Assembly (NCBI GenBank): GCA_949130485.1
Contig: OX422197.1
Span: 1,836,603 to 1,900,602, forward strand
From: Agelas oroides
Lineage: Eukaryota; Porifera; Demospongiae; Agelasida; Agelasidae
Direction: 5' to 3'
Length of the DNA stretch: 64,000 bases
The notes below the pieces were generated by a model. That model saw nothing but the letters and a program-made list of their open reading frames with translations. It did no database searches and was not told the DNA's origin. The translations under genes and the position numbers were made by a program. This document shows positions 33,512 to 52,108 of this stretch, piece by piece (position 1 is the stretch's first letter; each line of letters starts with the position of its first letter).

Positions 33512-36259
33512 AGGAGGTCCGACACGCTTACGGACGTGCACGGAACTCCGTATCACGTATGGTAAGCAAACATTGCAAGATCAACATGGTGATGGTTCTC
33601 AAAGTCCGTTTTTGTGCCTGTTCTGTCGAGCGAACTAGACCTTGTAGGAGCACCATACTCGGTCTGCGGATAGTTGAGAAAGGACTCTACTGCTCCTGTG
33701 TATCTGTGGAGCTGAGGAGTGATAACTTCGCAGCAAGAGCGACTTAAACCCGGAGCGTGATAAACATGACCTGGAGGACGGTACTTGGAGCAGTTGTAGC
33801 TCCATAACGCAACGGGCTATGAAGCTCGGACTTGCGTTGGATGAAAGTAGAAAGAGAGCTGATTCCAGTGATGTGCATTTGTGGGGGTGACACCCCCATT
33901 GGTTTTGGAGCTACAGAGCTTTGAAAGTTGACAAGATTTGGGAAACTTGAAAATAGGCTCCAATTTAGGAGCCCATATCTTCCGGTCAGATTATGCTATC
34001 GTGACAGAACTTACACCAAAATGAAGCCCTTTCCATGTACTTTGAGACGATCTCACATTGTTGGTGACACCCCATATAGATTTGGAGTAATCCAGCTTTG
34101 AAGTTGACTATAATTATGAAAGACGTAAATCTGGGTAAATTTCTATCACCCGTATCTCCTCAACAAAAGAGACAGTGGTGATGGAACTCACACCAAAATG
34201 ATGCACACTTTCTGATGATATCCATATTGTTGGTGACATCCCATACAAATTTGGAGCTATACAGCTTTGAAGTCAACTATGTTTGTGAAATATCAAAATA
34301 TGTGTAAAATACAATCACTTGTACACCACATTCTGTGTGCTTTCTGATAATATCAACATTGTTGGTGACAGCCCATGAAGGTTTAGAGCTTTGAGGTCAA
34401 TCATGTTAGTGCAATATCTGAATATGGGTAAAATTTAACCACCCGACAGTATATATCTTCTGAAAAAGAGACAGAGGTGATGGGACTCACACCAAATGGC
34501 TAAGAAGAACTATGTTTGTGAAACTTTGAACTACCAATATCTTAGCCATGGGCTAGGGAGTGAGACTGCCAATATCTTTGAGGACAGTGCATGACTTAAC
34601 CTAATGTGTAAACTTATGCGCCTATCAATGGTGTGCCCCACCTGACATACCTGGGGCAGATGTTGGAGAAAGGAGGGGGATAAGTCATCGGAATCTTCCC
34701 TGATGGGTTGGTACGTAGTCCCAATCCACTCAAATTGCATATATATTCTCTTTTGTTGTGTTAAAAATGTGCACAACAGGGAGATATGGGGTATTTGTAA
34801 GGGATATGTAGGGGGGTGGTACGCATGCAGGATTGTGCCCAAGGTATGGGGGCTTGTTCCAATAGGACATATCAATTCCCCTCCTTTCCCCCACGAAACC
34901 CAGGTATTGGAGGTATTTAGGGCATACCACTGATAGGTGCATTACTGCAATCAAACCATGCTCTAAAACTATTAATGAAATGACCTCATTCATAAGCCTT
35001 CCCTGCCTCCAGCATGTAACCAAAGGCCTTCTCCATTTGTTTGCATACTGGAAATGACTAATCGTTTGATGTAGAGAAAGCATGAGAAGGAGAGGTGTGT
35101 CGCCATCAAAGTGGAATCATCGATATCAGAAACTACTTTTCACTTTCACATTGTTGGCTATACTTGAGTAGACAAAATCAAAGCTCCAAACATAAATGGG
35201 ACATCACCACTATGAATAGGTATCATCAGAAAGTACATAGAAGGTGCATCTTTTGTGTAATTCCCATCACTGTCCTCAGAGATGTCTACTTTTATCAGCA
35301 AAATTACACACGACTTCTGAGCAAGATGGCTTCAAATTTCTTTTCTATGATATGTCACAGAAAATCTGAATATAGTCAGAAAATGTGCATCATTTTGGTG
35401 AGACTCCTATCACAACTGTCCTTTGCTGAGGAGACACAGGTGATTGAGTTTACACAATCCCTATTGTGATATTGCACAAACATAGTTGACTTCAAAGCTG
35501 TATAGCTCCAAATTTGTATGGGATGTCATCAACAATATGGATATCATCAGAAAGTATGTAGAATGTGCATCATTTTGGTGTGAGTTCCATCACCACTGTC
35601 TCTTTTGTTGAGGAGATACGGGTGATAGAAATTTACCCAGATTTACGTCTTTCATAATTATAGTCAACTTCAAAGCTGGATTACTCCAAATCTATATGGG
35701 GTGTCACCAACAATGTGAGATCGTCTCAAAGTACATGGAAAGGGCTTCATTTTGGTGTAAGTTCTGTCACAATAGCATAATCTGACCGGAAGATATGGGC
35801 TCCTAAATTGGAGCCTATTTTCAAGTTTCCCAAATCTTGTCAACTTTCAAAGCTCTGTAGCTCCAAAACCAATGGGGGTGTCACCCCCACAAATGCACAT
35901 CACTGGAATCAGCTCTCTTTCTACTTTCATCCAACGCAAGTCCGAGCTTCATAGCCCGTTGCGTTATGGAGCTACAACTGCTCCAAGTACCGTCCTCCAG
36001 GTCATGTTTATCACGCTCCGGGTTTAAGTCGCTCTTGCTGCGAAGTTATCACTCCTCAGCTCCACAGATACACAGGAGCAGTAGAGTCCTTTCTCAACTA
36101 TCCGCAGACCGAGTATGGTGCTCCTACAAGGTCTAGTTCGCTCGACAGAACAGGCACAAAAACGGACTTTGAGAGCCATCACCACGTTGATCTTGCAATG
36201 TTCGCTTACCATACGTGATACGGAGTTCCGTGCACGTCCGTAAGCGTGTCGGACCTCCT
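33512..36259. repeat. Giant palindrome with ~0.8-1 kb arms
   Basis: The left arm from 33512 (AGGAGGTCCGACACGCTTAC) reappears reverse-complemented ending at 36259. The first ~770 bp of each arm correspond almost base for base; the inner parts consist of degenerate ~160-bp tandem units (…GTTGGTGACAxCCCAT…AGCTTTGAAGT…). The spacer of roughly 0.7 kb (34.5-35.2 kb) is unique. An 80-codon frame in the arms (36024-36266 minus, with a mirror at 33559-33747 plus) has no recognised family. No TSD was seen, so foldback transposon versus inverted duplication stays open. Confidence 0.85.
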
Positions 36260-36730
36260 CTGACATGATTCAGGTGGAATATATACGGCACCGGAAACGG
36301 AACCGGAAATCCTGTTCACCTGGACTGCCACGTATGCTACCTGTGCGCTAACTAATCCGAATTTCTGGTGCCGTGTATTCCAATTGTAGGGTTCGCAACT
36401 TGGAATACGAAAGCACTGCAATGAACGATTTCATGCGCTCGGTGAAACACTGTATTCAAGTCCTAATCGTGGGTGCACATTGCGTTGACTGGAGCCGTAA
36501 GTTTTCCGACAGTGACGTAATGAAAAATTTTCGTTTCCGGTCAAATTTTAGTCACGAAACATTTCAATAGCCTCGTTCCCAGGCCTTCGCTAGACATGCG
36601 CACATTATGCCGGCATAATTTAAAGCACAATAGGCAGCTATTAGCATAAGCACAATTTCGAGCATAATAGGTAAGCGCAACGCGCGCTTACATAATTTTT
36701 TAACCTTTGAACCGAATGCCACGTGTAAAG

Positions 36731-38163
36731 TAGCGATGTCGGGGTGAAAATCAAAATTCGTTTATCACAACAACAACCTTTATTTTTGAAAAGAGCATAA
36801 TATGGCGATTCCAACGGTACCCATATCAATGGGATTGGGTGAATACAGCAAGCGGTACGGTCTTCGAAATGTAACTGGTTTACCAAATTTTTTCTACGTC
36901 ATTTTAGCGCAATATTCCGGTCACTACCTTTCCGGAAGCCGCTGTAAGCCCGATCAGAATGAAACTCGCTGTGAAAGATAGTCTGTACCTATTCAGTCCA
37001 ATGAAGGTTGTGGATTTTAGATATCTAGTATAATCCTTGCACTAGGCTTGATAAATGCTTAAAAAACGGCATTTTGTGGCCATAAATAGTTGCATTTCCG
37101 GGGAAGTTGGAGTAAGATTCCAATCAAAAACCTGTACCATCCCATTGGGCAACTACTCTAGTATACAGAACTGGTTGTGCTTTGTTGAATATTAAAGTAG
37201 CTGTGAGTAGCGATGTCGGGGTGAAAATCAAAATTCGTTTATCACAACAACAACCTTTATTTTTGAAAAGAGCATAATATGGCGATTCCAACGGTACCCA
37301 TATCAATGGGATTGGGTGAATACAGCAAGCGGTACGGTCTTCGAAATGTAACTGGTTTACCAAATTTTTTCTACGTCATTTTAGCGCAATATTCCGGTCA
37401 CTACCTTTCCGGAAGCCGCTGTAAGCCCGATCAGAATGAAACTCGCTGTGAAAGATAGTCTGTACCTATTCAGTCCAATGAAGGTTGTGGATTTTAGATA
37501 TCTAGTATAATCCTTGTACTAGGCTTGATAAATGCTTAAAAAACGGCATTTTGTGGCCATAAATAGTTGCATTTCCGGGGAAGTTGGAGTAAGATTCCAA
37601 TCAAAAACCTGTACCATCCCATTGGGCAACTACTCTAGTATACAGAACTGGTTGTGCTTTGTTGAATATTAAAGTAGCTGTGAGCAGCATTACAAAATGT
37701 CTTAATACTTCAACAATTTGCAGAAAAGTAGCGAGATGTGCCAAAAAATTGTGTGCAGTTCTGATCGAGGCGGATATTTTTAACAAAGCTGTGCAAGGAA
37801 ATATACCAAAGCCTCTAAGGAACCTCTATACTAAATTTGATGTGAATACATTAAGACTTTGTGGAGAAATGGCCTGGGTAGAAGAGCATTTGCATACTAT
37901 TGGAAACTCTGACATCGCTACTGTGAGCAGCATTACAAAATGTCTTAATACTTCAACAATTTGCAGAAAAGTAGCGAGATGTGCCAAAAAATTGTGTGCA
38001 GTTCTGATCGAGGCGGATATTTTTAACAAAGCTGTGCAAGGAAATATACCCAAGCCTCTAAGGAACCTCTATACTAAATTTGATGTGAATACATTAAGAC
38101 TTTGTGGAGAAATGGCCTGGGTAGAAGAGCATTTGCATACTATTGGAAACTCTGACATCGCTA
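36731..38163 (+). mobile_element. 713-bp TAGCGATGTC element (outer copy), third level
   Basis: TIR TAGCGATGTC at 36731-36740 and GACATCGCTA at 38154-38163; 7-bp duplication TGTAAAG at 36724-36730 and 38164-38170. The empty site (ACGTGTAAAGTAACTG) is read on the minus strand in the solo hAT-like MITE near 32520-32540. Its total of 1433 bp equals two 713-bp copies plus one 7-bp duplication, since a second copy lies inside. A 7-bp duplication is unusual among DNA transposon superfamilies. Confidence 0.9.
37208..37920 (+). mobile_element. 713-bp TAGCGATGTC element (inner copy), fourth level
   Basis: Complete copy inserted into its own family member, in the same orientation. TIRs at 37208-37217 and 37911-37920; 7-bp duplication CTGTGAG at 37201-37207 and 37921-37927. 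The same CTGTGAG is present uninterrupted inside the inner copy at 37678-37684, giving the unoccupied site. The two copies differ by only a couple of bases (e.g. position 37039 versus 37516), so the insertion is very recent. Confidence 0.92.
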
Positions 38164-38166
38164 TGT
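37592..38166 (+). other. Unidentified reading frame in the 713-bp element (duplicated by nesting)
   Basis: Open from the TAA at 37589 across the inner copy's right half and on into the outer copy's right half, so an 81-codon block (SSITKCLNTSTICRKVARCA ... HTIGNSDIA) appears twice in tandem. It runs through the TIR and stops only in the flanking duplication (TAA of TGTAAAG), which argues against a finished gene. I recognise no domain. It may be the decayed C-terminal part of a transposase, captured host sequence, or chance. Confidence 0.4.
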
Positions 38167-38608
38167 AAAGTAACTGTAGTATACGTATATACCGCTCACG
38201 CTAGGTACTACTAGCACGAGGATCGCAACGTCTGACTCTTGCAACAGCTCATATCAGAGCTCGGGTAGTATGCCTAAGGAGACGGAGTCCACATCTCATT
38301 GCTGGACCGACTCAAGGCCCCTACGCGATCAGAACTGTCACGTAACGCTGTGTACACATTGGGCATAATGGGGAACATAACTGAGCATAATTGGTAAAAT
38401 TGTCAGGAATAAAGGAATAGCATAATAGGGTAGCAATGAAGCATAATGTGCGGGAGCCTAGCCTTCGCGCGTTAATTCGCTCAGAAGGCCTGGCCATTTC
38501 ATCACGTGATGTGTGCCGCAGCTTACGTCACGACCATTCTACTGGAATCAATGATGTCATATGATGTAACCATTGACCAATCAAATTGAAGTTTTGAAAT
38601 CCACTGCT

Positions 38609-38906
38609 GTGTTGCCTATTCTAATACTGGTGTTGCCTATTCGTGTTGCTAATACTGGTGTTGCCTATTCTAATACTGGTGTTGCCTATTCTAATACTGG
38701 TGTTGCCTATTCCCAATACTGGTGTTGTCTATTCTAATACTGGTGTTGCCTATTCGTGTTGCTAATACTGGTGTTGCCTATTCTAATACTGGTGTTGCCT
38801 ATTCTAATACTGGTGTTGCCTATTCTAATACTGGTGTTGCCTATTCCTAATACTGGTGTTTCCAATTCCCAATACTGGTGTTTCCCATTCTAATACTGGT
38901 GTTGCC
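38609..38906. repeat. 21-bp minisatellite
   Basis: About 13-14 units of AATACTGGTGTTGCCTATTCT with small variants, two of them carrying a CGTGTTGCT extension. It lies inside the Mutator-like shell element. Confidence 0.9.
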
Positions 38907-39072
38907 TGTTCATTTACTGCAACATACGTATTGCGTGGGCGAGCAAGCTGACCAATCAGGTGAACTTTTTGATAAGAGCTGCGGTACTGTAGGGACCAGG
39001 CCTTCTGAGCGAATTATTTCGTACTGCAAGCGACGAACGCGCGAAGGCCTGGGAACGAGGCTAACATTTCAA

Positions 39073-40320
39073 GGCTCACATGTTTCTCTAAGCTGTAGCT
39101 AGTCCAAGCGTAGAAAGTTGCTGTTGTTTAGTCAACTTTAGGGAACATTTGTGATGATATTTCAAGAGTGAAAGTGACTGCCGACCTACTGCGTCAATTT
39201 CCGGAGCTGTGGTGGTTCCTACGGGATTCCAAGTCCAAGTGAGTTTGATCCTGCGCTACTTTGATATAAACTGTAGCCAGCCTAAGCTTACTTTTGAGCG
39301 TAGTTGATTTTGTGTGTCACTTGAAAAGTCACCTGAACCGGATGCCCTATATTTTCTGTACTTAATGAATGGGAAAAGGGGCGGGGACGCCGCTTGTACA
39401 CGAGTTCTGCATAGATTCACTTGCGCGCGGTATCAGCAGTTTCAGTCCGTAGGGACCTTTAACACAAGGGTAGTTTGATGCCTCTACTATTACAAAAGTC
39501 ACCTACATTTTCATACCTTTGATTCCTGAATGCGTATGCCCTTCACTGAAGTCAGTGAAGGGTTATTTTGTATGATAGCGGCACTCCTGTGAAGCTCAAC
39601 GGTAAAAAAAAGTATTATTAGATGTACTTTTGATGTTTGTAGCATGTTTCCAGTAGCCAAAGGTTGGATATTGCTCAAGTACTTTGAGTACATGGATGGA
39701 CGAGATGTAGACATTCCAGCCTGTTTGATATGACTAGCTTGTACAAGTTTCCAGTAGAGTGCATGACTGGGGGATTCAGTAGAATAGCTGACTGTATATG
39801 CTGGTCATCCATCTGGTTAGACTGTATACATACATGCAGGTAGTAGAAAATAAAGAGTAATATGCAGTTCATAAGACTTGCTATCTTATTTATACCTTGT
39901 AGGTGGCTATACAGCAAGAATACTGGTTCCTGGAGTTCTGTTGCAGCAGGCACTCTTTCCTGATCTTGAATGTGCTGTTCAAAATACTTTCCATGCCTAA
40001 ATCAACATATTGTGTTTATTTATGCAGGCACTGTTCATGTCTCAGTTGTTACATCCGTATCATCCACTCGATGGAGGGTGGAACTAAATACTCATTTCTG
40101 TACTGCGCATCGCAGGAAACCCGTAATCCCAATTTTCTGCGTAGGTGGGCATTTTTGCCAACATTTGCATGCGCGTTTATCGCGAAGTGAAGAAGACTTG
40201 GAAAAAGTTACTGTACGATCTGAATTCAATACCTGGCGGGTAGTGCTGGCAGTTACTTTTGGAACATTATATGAAGAAAAATTTTTTTCGATTGTGAACC
40301 ATACCAATTGATCCCAGATG
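39073..40320. other. Gene-free interval before SRCR1
   Basis: No recognised coding sequence. Several short frames (e.g. 39903-40311) show no family signature. The last 150 bp before the AGGTCA array are upstream sequence of SRCR1. Confidence 0.5.
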
Positions 40321-40327
40321 ATTTCAC

Positions 40328-40347
40328 AGGTCACAGGTCACAGGTCT
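40328..40347 (+). promoter_or_regulatory. Triple DR1-like AGGTCA array upstream of SRCR1
   Basis: AGGTCA-C-AGGTCA-C-AGGTCT at 40328-40347, with one more GGTCAC at 40351. AGGTCA half-sites spaced by one base are the DR1 site bound by HNF4- and RXR-type nuclear receptors (established). It lies about 165 bp before the SRCR1 ATG. The array and its surroundings (…CAGAGGAAATACAGTAA…) recur upstream of SRCR2. Function is inferred; it could be a simple 7-bp repeat. Confidence 0.5.
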
Positions 40348-40510
40348 ATGGGTCACAGTACAGAGGAAATACAGTAAATAAAATCATAGCCAGCATAATA
40401 GTAACGGACACATATATTTAAGTACGTATTAATAGCTGACTGACACACATATATGTGCTGATTACTGAATGATCGAGCTTACCACGCTTCTTCTGAACAC
40501 ACGGCACAAG

Positions 40511-49937
<9,427 letters not shown>

Positions 49938-50183
49938 ATATGAAAAATGATATGTCACTGTTTGCCGTAATATGCACTTTTAATCATTTGTACAGTGAAT
50001 GTGATTTCACTTAAAAAAAAGTAATATGTTCATCATGGTAGTACCCCTGTACGGGGGAAAATGAAGGAAAAAAAATTTTGCTTTAGATCTTAGAGAGGCA
50101 ATATGGCTGAATTCACTTCACCAATTTCTCAACTGATTTTTTGCTATTGATTGATGGGCAATGACACCAATGATAAAAAGATA

Positions 50184-50653
50184 TACCTTAAGGTGACAAT
50201 TATTCACAGGTACATTTTTTCGCGGTTTTGGGATCCTAAACATTTTACTGATATTAAATTTTGTGATTTTCATGCAAGCATGCAAATTAGAGCACCACCA
50301 AGTGCATTTGCACAGTACAGTATCTATCAGTACTTACAGATCTAGCTGCTTGTGCTGGGAGGCCTAGAAATTCCAGTTCAGGTGATTGTGAAGATGGAAT
50401 ACAGTCTTCAGAACAAAGAAAGACACGATAGTTGATGGCAAGTTTGAAGATATAACTGCAACTGTGTTCGATGGCTTGGAATCTGACACAGATAGAGACA
50501 GATGAAGAAGCAGAAAATTGTGAACCAGAAGCGAGGCCAGAACACAAGAACATGATAGTAGTGCGGTAACGCAGTTAATGATATTCACTCATGCAATTTA
50601 TGTTTGAGGGTACAAAATTTTGCGTTTTTGTCCAAAATAGTCACCTTAAGGTA
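50184..50653. mobile_element. TA-flanked MITE 3' of SRCR1
   Basis: Inverted ends TACCTTAAGGTGAC / GTCACCTTAAGGTA with TA borders. The sequence before it (GGCAATGACACCAATGATAAAA) matches the SRCR2 3' flank at 59472-59495, where the element is absent. Confidence 0.75.
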
Positions 50654-50743
50654 TGTGAATACATGAATTAGAAATCAGACATCAGTCACGCTTCATCAAA
50701 ACATGTTTGTCTGTTTGTTTTTCTTTTGTATAAAATAATAAAA

Positions 50744-51590
50744 ATGCCTGGCTGGATGTGACCTACCAAACTTCTCCAGCAATACATGCAGGAAAAGGCA
50801 CATGGATAACAGTACAGTTGACGTACCTGCGCCTGGTAGTTGCTTGCTGAGTTATCTAGTTGGAGACCCAAAGTTACCTCCAGTGGTTGAAATTGGACGA
50901 CCCATCTGCCAGTTCTTCTATGGCTTACTATCCCCCCTCATGGGTGGAGATAGGAAAGTGGTTGAGTTTCATCACAACAAAGAAGTGGGAGATGAGAGAG
51001 AACTCAAATATGAAGGCCACAGAGTTACTCCTATTTGCAGTGACCAGTTTCAGGAAATCTCAGCAGCAAATATAGAGATGGTTACTAAGGATGAGAGAAA
51101 GCTACTTGCAAAACTCGGATGCCATCTGCTCTGCACTTCATTGTCCTTTGGCAGTCATTGCAGAGTTTGACAACTGGGAAGAGAGTGGCTGGATGTTGGT
51201 GGTTGCAGCTACAAGGTACTGGGCAACAAACCACCTTGTTCGTTCACTTGTACCAAACCATCCACAACTGGTAAAGTCGCTTGTCTTCAGTTTTGTCAGC
51301 TGTGCAAGTCGACACCCCAGCTCTCTTGTCGAAGATGCCTATGAGAAACCACACTGGCTGAGGGCATATCATGCATACCTCCAGTGGCAGCTGGTCTACT
51401 TTGATTTATTGAACATGAATCAACTCCTGATGGAGCCATTTGAGTCAATGTCACCATCCCTGCTTTTCAATGGTCCTTTGTCTCTTCACTATGCAACGCA
51501 TGAGAGCCCAGATGATCTTGATACAATGATATATAAGATGAACCATGAAAACAGGTCGCTGCCATCTTGCCACAGTAATAGTTGAAAATC
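50744..51590 (+). pseudogene. Partial, frameshifted copy of Asteroid (3' half)
   Basis: Closely follows Asteroid from about 27993 to the stop (over 95% by eye) but starts mid-gene. It has small indels near 50770-50795, a 4-bp insertion at about 51115 after GCAAAA, and a ~19-bp deletion near 51556 in the last codons. No start, so not a working nuclease. About 200 bp of downstream sequence also correspond (to 51797). It lies between SRCR1 and SRCR2, which shows an Asteroid-3'/SRCR block was duplicated together. Confidence 0.9.
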
Positions 51591-51965
51591 AAGACTTCTT
51601 CTGCATTAGCTAGTTTTGATAAATGAAAATGAGAGGGGGGTTGTTTGTTTGTTTGTGAACCATACAATTATAACATTTTGTGTAACAACACAGTGTGCAG
51701 CCTCACCAAATCAGTGTTCAGATGTTGGGGTTGAAGAACCTGACCGACTCTTAATTCTTAAGTCGGTATGTGAACCTATAGCCTGGTTCCCAGGACTTGA
51801 GGTAGGTCCAGCAGGTGGTGGGTTGGGGTATGCTGCATGGTTCGTACATTATGCCAGTACAAGAATGCAGACACGACGTCAACCCAAAGACTTTAGTATG
51901 CTCGCTATGAATATGGTGCACACGGTATACGTAGTAGTTATAGGACACAGTACAGATGATTCCAC

Positions 51966-51985
51966 AGGTCACAGGTCACAGGTCA
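51966..51985 (+). promoter_or_regulatory. Triple DR1 AGGTCA array upstream of SRCR2
   Basis: Three perfect AGGTCA half-sites, each separated by one C (51966, 51973, 51980), about 125 bp before the SRCR2 ATG at 52109. Paralogous to 40328-40347 and followed by the same GAGGAAATACAGTAA and ATCATAGCC segments. Confidence 0.5.
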
Positions 51986-52108
51986 GGTACAGAGGAAATA
52001 CAGTAACTAAAATCATAGCCGGCATAATACGTAATAGCTGACTGACACACATATGTGCTGATTACTGAATGACGGCTTACCACGCTTCTTCTGAACACAC
52101 GGCACAAG

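Larger units (their letters stand above)
36591..38460 (+). mobile_element. hAT-like MITE, second level of the nest
   Basis: Same family as 32239-32668, opposite orientation. It starts TAGACATGCGCACATTATGC and ends GTGCGGGAGCCTA, with 8-bp duplication GCCTTCGC at 36583-36590 and 38461-38468. Subtracting the inserted 1433 bp plus its 7-bp duplication leaves exactly 430 bp, the length of the solo copy. Confidence 0.9.
36568..39063. mobile_element. Mutator-like element, outer shell of a four-level nest
   Basis: Ends TAGCCTCGTTCCCAGGCC (left) and GGCCTGGGAACGAGGCTA (right), with 9-bp duplication ACATTTCAA at 36559-36567 and 39064-39072, identical. Without the nested hAT-like element it would be 618 bp. 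The left TIR is split by that insertion after CCTTCGC, and its continuation resumes at 38469. The interior carries a 21-bp minisatellite (38609-38906). No transposase. Confidence 0.9.

Noticed and set aside
37659..38168. 169-codon protein with two identical 81-residue repeats
   Set aside because: The repeat is created by one transposon copy lying inside another; the frame crosses TIRs and target duplications.
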